DNA from: Gammaproteobacteria bacterium | GTDB lineage: Bacteria; Pseudomonadota; Gammaproteobacteria; Steroidobacterales; Steroidobacteraceae | Reading direction: 5' to 3' | NCBI GenBank assembly: GCA_020846815.1 | Contig: JADLDF010000395.1 | Location: 1 to 5,021, forward strand | DNA length: 5,021 nucleotides | Part shown: one piece after another, positions 1-5,021 of the stretch | Numbering within the stretch: the stretch's first letter is position 1 | Layout of the letters: every line of letters starts with the position of its first letter | Notes under the pieces: generated by a model | Told to the model about the DNA's origin: nothing | Seen by the model: the letters and a program-made list of their open reading frames with translations, nothing else | Databases searched by the model: none | Made by a program: the position numbers and the translations under genes

Positions 1-179
1 CCCGACTTCAGGAAGCGGTAGCCGTCGTGGAAGGTCTCCCGTGGCATGCAATAGGGACAGCGGAAGTTGCAGCGGTCCATGACCGAGATGCGCAGGTCGC
101 GCATGGGCCGGCCGAGGGTGTCGCGCGGCTCGCGCACGCCGCGCAGCAGGGGGACGAGCCTGGAGTCGGAGGCGGTCAT
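1..179 (-). CDS. moaA: GTP 3',8-cyclase MoaA, N-terminal part (cut by window edge)
   Basis: Radical SAM enzyme that starts molybdenum cofactor synthesis: with MoaC it converts GTP to cyclic pyranopterin monophosphate in the cytoplasm. Only the first 59 codons are visible. Residues 27-46 read [20 protein letters not shown], the family signature. C37, C41 and C44 form the CxxxCxxC motif that binds the SAM [4Fe-4S] cluster. The following FHDGYRFLK matches the FG..Y.FL stretch usual after it. The C-terminal second cluster site and the GG tail lie outside the window. The ATG at 179 gives a 26-residue leader before the barrel, a little longer than in E. coli MoaA. It sits 12 bp after the moeA stop with no strong Shine-Dalgarno sequence, so coupling to moeA is likely. 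The next in-frame Met (M26) is an unlikely start because it would leave almost nothing before the first strand. Identification is firm; the exact start is moderately sure. Confidence 0.93.
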   Translation of the reverse strand, partial: MTASDSRLVPLLRGVREPRDTLGRPMRDLRISVMDRCNFRCPYCMPRETFHDGYRFLKS

Positions 180-191
180 CTGTGCTGCCGT

Positions 192-1391
192 TCACCAGCG
201 CCAGAGGCGCGTGACGAATCCCTTCGGATAGGTGTTGGGCCCGGGCGGAAGTTCCACGAAGCCGTCGGTGCCGGTCAGCGAGGTGAAGTCGCCCGAGCCG
301 TTGGTCGGCGTCGGCTTCGCCCAGGCACGGCCCCATTCGTCGATCGAGATCTGCACCGGCATGAAGAACGCGAGCGGCGCCTTGACGTCGATCGGGGCGG
401 CGAGGGCGATCTTCTCGACCGGCTGCGCCGCCTGGCCCATCGCGGCATACAGCGCCGGCACGACATAGCGTGCGAGGCAGACCAGCGTCGAGACCGGGTT
501 GCCGGGCAGGGCGAACACGGCCGTGCCCGAGGGTGCGATCCCGAACCACATCGGCTTGCCGGGTCGCTGCGCGATCTTGTGGAAGACCTGGCGCACGCCG
601 AGCTCCTCGAGCGCGCGCGGCACGAAGTCGAGGCGGCCGGCCGACACGCCGCCCGAGAGGATCAGCACGTCGTGGGTGTCCAGATGCACGCGCAGCCGCT
701 GGCGCAGTACCGCGAGATCGTCGACGAGGTGGTCGTCGGCGAGGCGCAGGAAGCCGCGCTGGCGCAGCGCGGTCACGATGCCGTAGGCATTGGAGCGGCG
801 CACCTGGTGCGCCTCGATCGGCGCGCCCGGCTCGACGAGCTCGTTGCCCGTGGAGACGACGATGATCGTCGGCTGCGCGCTGACGCGGATCCGCGGCATG
901 CCGGCGCCGGCGGCGACCGCGATCTCGGGCGCATTCAGCCGCCCGCCCGCGCGCAGCAGCAGCGCGCCCTGCGGGCTGTCGCTGCCGCGGCGGTGCACGT
1001 TGGTCCAGGGTTCGGCCTTCACGCCCTCGCCGAGCTGGGCATAGCCGTCGGCGAGACCGATCTGCTCGACCGGGATCACCGCGTCGCAGCCGGTCGGCAG
1101 CATCGCGCCGGTCATGATCTCGATGCAGTGCTGGCCGTTGGCGAGCGTCAGCGGCGCATCGCCCGCGGCCTGCATCGCCTGCACGCGCAGGCGGCGCGCA
1201 CCGCTGCGGACCGCGGTGCTGTCGACGGCGATGCCGTCCATGGCGACGCGATCGAACGGCGGCTGGTCGCGTTCGCCATAGACGTGCTCGCGGAGCACGG
1301 CGCCGGCGCACTGCACCAGCGGCAGCGACTCGATGGGTAGACAATTGACGTGCCGACCGATCAGATGGTCGGCTTCGGCCGGGGAGATCAT
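192..1391 (-). CDS. moeA: Molybdopterin molybdenumtransferase MoeA
   Basis: Cytoplasmic enzyme of the last step of molybdenum cofactor synthesis: it inserts molybdate into adenylylated molybdopterin, releasing AMP. The 399 residues match the usual length of about 400. Seen in order: LPLVQCAG (23-30) near the N-terminus; PPFDRVAMDGIAV (44-56), the family's P.FDNSAMDGYAV with D52 at the position of a key acidic residue in E. coli MoeA; MTGAMLPTGCDAVIPVEQ (93-110); the MoCF/MogA-like domain with STGNEL (180-185), SGGVSAGRLD (246-255) and QRPGKPMWFG (275-284); LPGNPVS (295-301); and a C-terminal domain IV with NGSGDF and TDGFVELP, ending LWRW. STGNEL carries Asn where many homologues have Asp. 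The ATG at 1391 is the only sensible start: an in-frame TAA lies 12 bases upstream and the next Met is inside the conserved MDG motif. No Shine-Dalgarno sequence is visible; the hairpin upstream is listed separately. moaA follows after 12 bp, so the two are probably one transcript. Confidence 0.95.
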   Translation of the reverse strand: MISPAEADHLIGRHVNCLPIESLPLVQCAGAVLREHVYGERDQPPFDRVAMDGIAVDSTAVRSGARRLRVQAMQAAGDAPLTLANGQHCIEIMTGAMLPTGCDAVIPVEQIGLADGYAQLGEGVKAEPWTNVHRRGSDSPQGALLLRAGGRLNAPEIAVAAGAGMPRIRVSAQPTIIVVSTGNELVEPGAPIEAHQVRRSNAYGIVTALRQRGFLRLADDHLVDDLAVLRQRLRVHLDTHDVLILSGGVSAGRLDFVPRALEELGVRQVFHKIAQRPGKPMWFGIAPSGTAVFALPGNPVSTLVCLARYVVPALYAAMGQAAQPVEKIALAAPIDVKAPLAFFMPVQISIDEWGRAWAKPTPTNGSGDFTSLTGTDGFVELPPGPNTYPKGFVTRLWRW

Positions 1392-1411
1392 GCCGGGAGT
1401 TTATCCCGGCA
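1391..1411 (-). promoter_or_regulatory. Perfect hairpin abutting the moeA start; possible leaderless -10 element
   Basis: The arms GCCGGGA (1392-1398) and TCCCGGC (1404-1410) are perfect inverted repeats around a five-base loop. A further T-A pair (1391/1411) brings the first base of the moeA ATG into the stem. Read on the minus strand, the loop and one arm contain TAAACT, which occupies exactly -12 to -7 if transcription began at the A of the ATG. That fits the TANNNT pattern of a -10 element for a leaderless message. No convincing -35 hexamer is seen (CACTTC at the expected place). No T tract follows, so it does not look like an intrinsic terminator. The structure is seen directly; the role (hairpin limiting translation, operator, or leaderless promoter) is inference. 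Confidence 0.35.
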
Positions 1412-1425
1412 CGGGCTCCGGAAGT

Positions 1426-1438
1426 GCCGCTGGGCGGC
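1426..1438 (-). other. Small GC hairpin between the exported-protein gene and moeA
   Basis: GCCGC and GCGGC arms form a five-pair stem with a three-base loop, starting 9 bases after the stop codon of the small exported-protein gene. It could act as a weak transcript-end or RNA-stabilising hairpin. There is no run of T after it on the minus strand, and short GC hairpins arise easily at this base composition, so the assignment is weak. Confidence 0.2.
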
Positions 1439-1446
1439 TGCCGGGG

Positions 1447-1815
1447 CTAATCCTTCTTCTTGTTCTTCTCGCGGTAGATCTTGACCTGGTCGTTGAAGCG
1501 CGTCGCGACCGACTGGGCGTCGTCGGCGGCGGCGTTCTGCTTCTGCGCGAGGATCTTCTGGCGCTCGCCCTTCTGCTCCTCGGTGAGGTTCGGCTCGCCG
1601 GCGACGGCCGCGTTGTGCTCGGTCTCGAGGCAGGTCTGGTAGGCGCCGATGTCGGTGTCGAACTGCTTCACGAGCTTCTGGGTCGCGAGCATCTCTTCGA
1701 GCGTGGCGGACCGGCCGTCGGGGATCTTCTCCGGGGCCTTCGGGTAGGTGCAGGCCGCGTACGCAGGGCCCGCGGCCAGGGCGGCGACGAGGGCCAGAGA
1801 GAACAGCGCTTTCAT
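1447..1815 (-). CDS. Small exported protein of unknown function with two cysteines
   Basis: I do not recognise a characterised family. The 122 residues start MKALFSLALVAALAAGPAYA, a clear signal peptide with a predicted signal peptidase I cut after AYA at residue 20; no lipobox is seen. The mature protein of about 102 residues begins ACTYPKAPEKIPDG and has just two cysteines, C22 and C62, a plausible disulphide in the periplasm. The rest is polar and probably helical: residues 36-66 (ATLEEMLATQKLVKQFDTDI onward) and 78-116 look like amphipathic helices separated by a Gly/Pro turn near 72-76. The tail is very basic (KIYREKNKKKD). I have an unverified impression of similar CxxP..IPDG..AT.EEM..Q hypothetical proteins in other gammaproteobacteria. 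The start at 1815 is chosen over one 12 codons further out (1851) because it places the signal peptide at the N-terminus and has a GGGAG ribosome site 10 bases upstream. It lies 55 bp before moeA on the same strand. Confidence 0.8.
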   Translation of the reverse strand: MKALFSLALVAALAAGPAYAACTYPKAPEKIPDGRSATLEEMLATQKLVKQFDTDIGAYQTCLETEHNAAVAGEPNLTEEQKGERQKILAQKQNAAADDAQSVATRFNDQVKIYREKNKKKD

Positions 1816-1825
1816 GTCGAGGGAT

Positions 1826-1830
1826 CTCCC
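1826..1830 (-). promoter_or_regulatory. Ribosome binding site of the small exported-protein gene
   Basis: GGGAG on the minus strand ends 10 bases before the ATG at 1815. The spacing is slightly long but workable. It supports the Met that opens the signal peptide over the Met 12 codons upstream, which would put this site inside the coding region. Confidence 0.5.
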
Positions 1831-1930
1831 AGGAGGATCGGGTTGCAGCAACGTGGCCGTGAGCTACAGCCTGCGGGGCGGGGCCTGAATGCCTCCTGAA
1901 CGGGGAGACGGCCCGACCGGCCGACGGCAG

Positions 1931-1954
1931 CCGTTCACAACGCTATCTTAACGG
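1931..1954 (-). promoter_or_regulatory. Weak promoter-like site inside a CCGTT/AACGG dyad
   Basis: Five-base inverted arms (CCGTT at 1931-1935, AACGG at 1950-1954) enclose the least GC-rich patch of the gap. On the minus strand the patch contains TAAGAT (1945-1950), matching the sigma70 -10 consensus at four of six positions. I see no good -35 hexamer 16-18 bases upstream. If real, transcription would start near 1938 and give the small exported-protein gene a leader of about 120 bases. The dyad could be an operator or chance. Confidence 0.2.
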
Positions 1955-1999
1955 TCGGCGACCAGGCAGGGCTACCGGGAGCCGGGCCGGGGCGCTAAG

Positions 2000-2024
2000 T
2001 CGGGCCAGACACCGACGCGCCCGA
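2000..2024 (-). terminator. Possible terminator hairpin downstream of ccoS
   Basis: TCGGGC (2000-2005) and GCCCGA (2019-2024) form a six-pair stem around a 13-base loop, about 40 bases past the ccoS stop. The position fits the end of the cco transcript. There is no T run after it on the minus strand (it is followed by CTTAGC), so intrinsic termination is doubtful. Confidence 0.22.
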
Positions 2025-2046
2025 GGCCAGCGGGCAGGATCGTTGC

Positions 2047-2061
2047 CGGCGCGCCGCGCCG
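2047..2061 (-). other. GC-only hairpin just after the ccoS stop
   Basis: CGGCG and CGCCG arms flank a CGGCG loop, five bases after the ccoS stop codon. The overlapping CGGCGCGCCG (2047-2056) is itself a perfect palindrome. It may stabilise the 3' end of the cco message. It may equally be chance in GC-rich sequence. Confidence 0.2.
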
Positions 2062-2065
2062 CAGT

Positions 2066-2266
2066 TCAGGCGCGCGGTGCGGGTCCGCGCTCGCGGATCG
2101 GCGCCGGAGCGGGAGCCGTTGGCGGCTCGTCGTCGTCTTCGAGGATCGCACGGGCGGGCTCGTCGAGCTCCTCGAACTGGCCCTGGTTCACGGCCCAGAA
2201 GAACGCCCAGATCGCGGCTGCGACCAGCACGATCGACAGCGGGATCAGCAGGTAGAGACTTTCCAT
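2066..2266 (-). CDS. ccoS: cbb3-type cytochrome oxidase assembly protein CcoS
   Basis: Small inner-membrane protein needed for maturation of the cbb3 oxidase; in Rhodobacter it is required for incorporating redox cofactors into the catalytic subunit CcoN. The 66 residues begin MESLYLLIPLSIVLVAAAIW AFFWAV-type sequence: a single membrane helix (about 5-26) followed by NQGQFEELDEPARAILEDDD. This matches the family pattern of a helix ending WAV..GQF.DL..P...IL.DDD. The cytoplasmic tail (47-66) is Pro/Ala-rich and ends in a basic stretch (RERGPAPRA); it is variable in the family. The ATG overlaps the ccoI TGA by one base, so translation is coupled. A strong ribosome site lies six bases upstream, inside the last codons of ccoI. 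It is the last gene of the cco cluster here. Confidence 0.95.
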   Translation of the reverse strand: MESLYLLIPLSIVLVAAAIWAFFWAVNQGQFEELDEPARAILEDDDEPPTAPAPAPIRERGPAPRA

Positions 2267-4491
2267 CAGCGCCCTCCGGCGTCGACGAGGCGGCGCGCAT
2301 TCATCACGACCAGCAGCGACGACAGCGACATGCCGACGGCCGCGATCCAGGGTGGCATCAGCCCGAGGGCCGCGAGCGGGATCGCGCCGAGATTGTAGAC
2401 CGCGGCCCAGCGCAGGTTCTGCCGCACGACCCCCAGCGTGCGCCGCGCGACGCCGATCGCCTCGGGCAGTGCGCCGAGCGACTCGCGCAGCAGCACCAGG
2501 TCGCCGGCCGCATGCGCGATCGACGAGCCGCCGCCCATGGCCATCGAGACGTCGGCTGCGGCCAGCACCGGGCCGTCGTTGATGCCGTCGCCGATCATCA
2601 GGACCTTGTGGCCCTGTTCCTGCAGGCCGCGCAGCAGCTCTAGCTTGCCCTCGGGGCGCTGCTCGGCGGCATAGCGCTCGATGCCGAGCGCGCGGGCCGC
2701 CTGCGCCACGGGCGCGGCACGGTCGCCGCTGGCGAGCCGCAGCTCGAGCCCGAGCTCGCCGAGGCGGCGGACCGTGCCGCCGGCATCGGCGCGCAACTCG
2801 TCGGCGAGCGTAAAGAGCGCCTGCAGGCCTCGTTCATCGCCGAGCGCGACACCGGCCTCGCGGGCCGCGGTGCCGAGGTCCTGCGATGCCGGCGCCTGCG
2901 CAGTGCTCTGCGGCGCAGCCAGCGCTGCGACCCACTCGGCGCGGCCGGCCCGCCAGCGGCGGCCGTCGACCGTGCCCTCGATGCCCTGGCCCGCGACCTC
3001 GTGCGCATCGCGGCAGTCGAGGCCGGCGCGCGCATGCGGCAGAAAGGCCGCGGCCAGCGGATGCTTCGAGCCGGCCTCGAGCGCCGCGGCGATCGCCAGC
3101 GCGGTGGCGCCGTCGAGTGTGCCCGCGGTACGCGCCTCGAGCATGCGCGCCGCACCCGTGGTCAGCGTGCCGGTCTTGTCGAGCATGACGGTGTCGACGT
3201 GGGCGAGCCCTTCGATCGCGTCGGAGCGCGTCACGAGCACGCCGAGCCTGGCCAGCCGCGAAGTCGCGGCCGCGAGCGCCACCGGCGTCGCCAGCGACAG
3301 TGCGCAGGGGCAGGTCGCGACCAGCACCGCCAGCACCGCGGGGAAGGCCCGCGACGGGTCGACGAACATCCAGACGATGCCGACCGCAGCCGTCAGCACC
3401 AGCACGCGCACGATGAACCACGAGGCCATGCGCTCGGCGGCGAGACCGAGGCGGGGGCGCTGCGCCTGGGAGTGCTCGAGCAGGCGCACCAGGGCGTGCA
3501 GCGTCGAGTCGTGCGGCGCCGCCGTGACCTCGAGCTCGAGCGTGGCGCCGGCATTGATGGAGCCGCCGAGCAGCGGCTCGCCGGGGCCGCGCCGCTGCGG
3601 GATCGACTCGCCCGTGACCAGTGCCTCGTCGACGACCGCGTCGGCACCCTGCACGCGCCCGTCCACGGGGATCACCTGTCCGCTGCCGATGCGCAGCCGG
3701 TCGCCGATGCGTACGTCGGCCAGCGGCACTTTGTGCACGGCACCGGCGGCGTCGAGGCGCTGCGCCGTCGCCGGCAGCGCGCGCGCGAGCGCGTCGGTGA
3801 CGTTCGCGGCCTGGTGGCGGCCCTTCATCTCGAACCAGCGGCCGAGCAGCAGGAAGAAGATGAACATGGTCACCGAGTCGAAATAGACCTCGCCGGCGCC
3901 GCGCAGCGTGTTGAAGGCGCTCGCCGCGTAGGCGAGCAGCAGCGCCAGCGACACGGTCACGTCCATGCCGAGGGTGCGGCGGCGCAGGTCGTGCAGTGCG
4001 CCGCGCAGGATCGGCGCGCCCGAGTAGAACAGCACCGGCGTCGCGATCAGCAGGCAGGCGAGCTTCAGGAACTCGGCGATGCGCGGCTCGATGCCCTGGA
4101 AGGCGCCCGTGTAGAGGCCGGCCGCATACATCATGACCTGCATCGAGCCGATGCCGGCGAGGCCGAGGCGCTTGAGGGCCGTGCGCCGCTCATCGCGGCG
4201 CGCCGTGACCGCGGCGTCGCCGGCGAGCGGCACGGGGCGGAAGCCGAGCGCCGCGACCGCGCGCAGGATCGCGCCGAGCGAGGTGCGCGCCGCGTCCCAG
4301 GTCACCGAGACGCGGCCGTTGACGACGTTGACGTCGGTGAGCCGCACGCCCTCGATCTTGCCGAGGCCGGTGCGGATCGAGCGCGCGCAGTTGGCGCAGC
4401 GGATGCCGTCGGCATTGAAGACCGCGTGGCCCTCGCCGTCGCTTTCGCTGGCCCAGTGGCCCTCGAGCGAGAGCTCGCCTGTCGCGCCCAT
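2266..4491 (-). CDS. ccoI: cbb3 oxidase copper P-type ATPase CcoI/FixI
   Basis: Inner-membrane P1B-type ATPase that exports copper for the CuB centre of cbb3 oxidase, using ATP. The 741 residues run: one heavy-metal-associated domain (about 22-90) with GIRCANC (C32, C35); membrane segments near 110-130, 140-160, 175-195 and 205-220, including the CcoI-typical MQVMMYAAGLY and EVYFDSVTMFIFFLLLGRWFE; actuator TGES (293-296); segments near 357-377 and 383-408 with the copper-path motif CPC (395-397, in CPCALSLATP); phosphorylation site DKTGTLT (D438); nucleotide-binding SKHPLA (475-480) and GQGIEGT (501-507); SGD (588-590); GDGIND (634-639); and last helices carrying YN (699-700) and MSLSS (721-725). 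All catalytic motifs are intact. An Ala/Gln/Ser/Pro-rich insert at about 524-538 interrupts the nucleotide domain. It lacks the extra N-terminal cysteine-rich domain of Pseudomonas-type CcoI. The start is 5 bp after the ccoH stop without a clear ribosome site, implying coupling. Confidence 0.95.
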   Translation of the reverse strand: MGATGELSLEGHWASESDGEGHAVFNADGIRCANCARSIRTGLGKIEGVRLTDVNVVNGRVSVTWDAARTSLGAILRAVAALGFRPVPLAGDAAVTARRDERRTALKRLGLAGIGSMQVMMYAAGLYTGAFQGIEPRIAEFLKLACLLIATPVLFYSGAPILRGALHDLRRRTLGMDVTVSLALLLAYAASAFNTLRGAGEVYFDSVTMFIFFLLLGRWFEMKGRHQAANVTDALARALPATAQRLDAAGAVHKVPLADVRIGDRLRIGSGQVIPVDGRVQGADAVVDEALVTGESIPQRRGPGEPLLGGSINAGATLELEVTAAPHDSTLHALVRLLEHSQAQRPRLGLAAERMASWFIVRVLVLTAAVGIVWMFVDPSRAFPAVLAVLVATCPCALSLATPVALAAATSRLARLGVLVTRSDAIEGLAHVDTVMLDKTGTLTTGAARMLEARTAGTLDGATALAIAAALEAGSKHPLAAAFLPHARAGLDCRDAHEVAGQGIEGTVDGRRWRAGRAEWVAALAAPQSTAQAPASQDLGTAAREAGVALGDERGLQALFTLADELRADAGGTVRRLGELGLELRLASGDRAAPVAQAARALGIERYAAEQRPEGKLELLRGLQEQGHKVLMIGDGINDGPVLAAADVSMAMGGGSSIAHAAGDLVLLRESLGALPEAIGVARRTLGVVRQNLRWAAVYNLGAIPLAALGLMPPWIAAVGMSLSSLLVVMNARRLVDAGGR
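2273..2277 (-). promoter_or_regulatory. ccoS: Ribosome binding site of ccoS
   Basis: GGAGG on the minus strand, six bases before the ccoS ATG and within the 3' end of ccoI. It is the best Shine-Dalgarno sequence in the window. It fixes the ccoS start and suggests independent initiation in addition to coupling. Confidence 0.75.
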
Positions 4492-4496
4492 CGGGA

Positions 4497-5021
4497 TCAG
4501 AGCCCGAGGTCGACCTGCGCGGCCGGCGCGAGGAAGCGCTCGCGCAGCCGCCAGGCGCCGTCGCCGTCGGCGACCTCGATCAGCCAGCGGCCGCGCTGCA
4601 GCGGCGGCAGCGCCGCGCCGTAGGTGCCGGAGGCAGCGTCGAGCGGCATGTCGACGCGCCGGTCGAGCTGCGGCAGCGTGGAATGCGTCAGATGGACGAC
4701 CAGGCGCGCCGGCAGGGCTTGTGCCGCGTCGCGGAAGCCGAGGTGCGCGACCAGGCGATCGCCGACGGCGAACTCGAGGCCGATCACGGCGCCGAGCGCT
4801 TCGGCGCGGCGCGCGCGCTGCAGATCCTGATCGAGCGCGGCGCCTTCCCAGCTGTAGTTCGCCGGCAGCTCGGCCTCGGCGCCGCGCAGCGACACGAACA
4901 CCAGCAGGATGCTCGCGACCACGGCGAACAGCGGCACGCCGATCGCGACCCAGACGACATAGTTCGGCCGCGGCTTCGCGGCGGTCGATGCGGCAGGGTC
5001 CTGCGCCGCGGCAGGCGCGGA
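4497..5021 (-). CDS. ccoH: cbb3 oxidase assembly protein CcoH/FixH (5' end outside window)
   Basis: Single-pass inner-membrane protein that associates with CcoN during cbb3 oxidase assembly and is needed for a stable complex. The frame is open to the window edge (174 residues visible), so the true start is upstream. A GTG at 4937 is not the start, because it falls inside the membrane helix. Visible order: an Ala/Pro-rich cytoplasmic piece ending AAKPRPN; one membrane helix, YVVWVAIGVPLFAVVASILL plus VFVSL; then a periplasmic part opening ELPANYSWEGAALDQDLQRA. This corresponds to the family's DDYY.EG..I..D...ARRA..LG, followed by a beta-rich FixH domain with LVVHLTHSTLPQLD (like HPT..D), GTYGAALPPLQRGRWLIEV and DGAWRLRERF. 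The usual DDYY is replaced by ANYSW. Its stop is 5 bp before ccoI; by family order ccoG should precede it. Family assignment is confident; the N-terminus is not known. Confidence 0.88.
   Translation of the reverse strand, partial: SAPAAAQDPAASTAAKPRPNYVVWVAIGVPLFAVVASILLVFVSLRGAEAELPANYSWEGAALDQDLQRARRAEALGAVIGLEFAVGDRLVAHLGFRDAAQALPARLVVHLTHSTLPQLDRRVDMPLDAASGTYGAALPPLQRGRWLIEVADGDGAWRLRERFLAPAAQVDLGL

Larger units (their letters stand above)
1816..2065. other. Non-coding gap between ccoS and the small exported-protein gene
   Basis: In these 250 bp I find no believable gene: frames crossing it have arginine/alanine-rich shadow translations and no family resemblance. Read on the minus strand it holds two GC-rich hairpins just past ccoS (2047-2061 and 2000-2024), a dyad around a weak -10-like hexamer (1931-1954), an 11-base odd-centred palindrome GTTGCAGCAAC (1842-1852), and the ribosome site of the next gene. 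A stretch with relatively more A and T at 1934-1951 stands out from the surrounding GC-rich DNA. This layout suggests that the cco transcript ends here and a new one begins. Confidence 0.6.

Noticed and set aside
27..1340. 437-codon open frame on the plus strand
   Set aside because: It lies antisense to moeA. Its translation is rich in Arg, Ala, His and Asp with no recognisable motif, as expected when a GC-rich gene is read on the opposite strand in the frame mirroring its third-position bias. moeA explains the DNA fully.
1820..1837. Inverted repeats around the ribosome site of the exported-protein gene as a translation switch
   Set aside because: The possible stems are four pairs with two-base loops and mismatched extensions, too weak to claim.
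1842..1852. Palindrome GTTGCAGCAAC as an operator
   Set aside because: Only five bases per arm and a single copy, with no partner site or promoter element at a sensible distance. Mentioned in the gap entry but not claimed.
1333..1899. 188-codon plus-strand frame across the small exported-protein gene
   Set aside because: Leu/Val/Gly/Arg-rich antisense of the exported protein. The minus-strand product has a proper signal peptide and ribosome site.
1995..2300. 101-codon open frame on the minus strand covering the gap and ccoS
   Set aside because: It overlaps ccoS in another frame. The translation is Arg/Ala/Gly-rich, and ccoS is clearly the real gene with a strong ribosome site.
2681..3886. 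401-codon open frame on the plus strand
   Set aside because: It is also antisense to ccoI, dominated by Ala, Ser, Arg and Pro, with no domain or start-site support.
4489..4499. A frameshift or gene fusion between ccoH and ccoI
   Set aside because: The ccoH stop and ccoI ATG are clean and 5 bp apart, and both proteins look complete at these ends. This is ordinary tight operon packing.
3001..4623. 540-codon open frame on the plus strand
   Set aside because: It is antisense to ccoI and the end of ccoH. The translation is a low-complexity Arg/Ala/His/Glu mix without family features, while the minus strand encodes a complete ATPase with all motifs.

Overview
The window is GC-rich throughout, and every gene I can support lies on the minus strand, so transcription runs from high to low coordinates. 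Gene content (the tail of a ccoNOPGHIS-type operon, followed by molybdenum cofactor genes) and codon usage point to a proteobacterium. The CcoI and CcoS sequences and the style of the small secreted protein suggest a gammaproteobacterium near Xanthomonadales, Nevskiales or Steroidobacterales. That placement is inference from remembered family sequences, not from a search.

Layout in transcription order: (1) 5021-4497, ccoH/fixH, whose 5' end lies outside the window; (2) 4491-2266, ccoI/fixI, a copper P-type ATPase; (3) 2266-2066, ccoS, overlapping the ccoI stop codon by one base; (4) 2065-1816, a 250-bp non-coding gap with GC-rich hairpins and a weak promoter-like, dyad-flanked element; (5) 1815-1447, a small exported protein of unknown function with two cysteines; (6) 1446-1392, a 55-bp gap with two hairpins, one of them abutting the moeA start codon; (7) 1391-192, moeA; (8) 179-1, the N-terminal part of moaA, cut by the window edge.

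ccoH, ccoI and ccoS form a tight translationally coupled cluster for assembling the cbb3-type (high oxygen affinity) cytochrome c oxidase. CcoI moves copper across the inner membrane for the CuB centre, and CcoH and CcoS help subunit assembly and maturation. MoeA and MoaA are the last and first enzymes of molybdenum cofactor synthesis (molybdate insertion and GTP cyclisation). Both modules typically serve respiration at low oxygen, so the neighbourhood makes physiological sense, but the 250-bp gap suggests separate transcription units.

I see no tRNA, rRNA, CRISPR array, insertion sequence, long repeat or phage-like gene. The long open frames on the plus strand are antisense shadows of these genes, as is usual at this GC content. 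No clearly new system is present. The most interesting points are the moeA start region (a perfect hairpin that is also a possible leaderless promoter), the shortened N-terminus of CcoI, and the unknown exported protein between the two modules.
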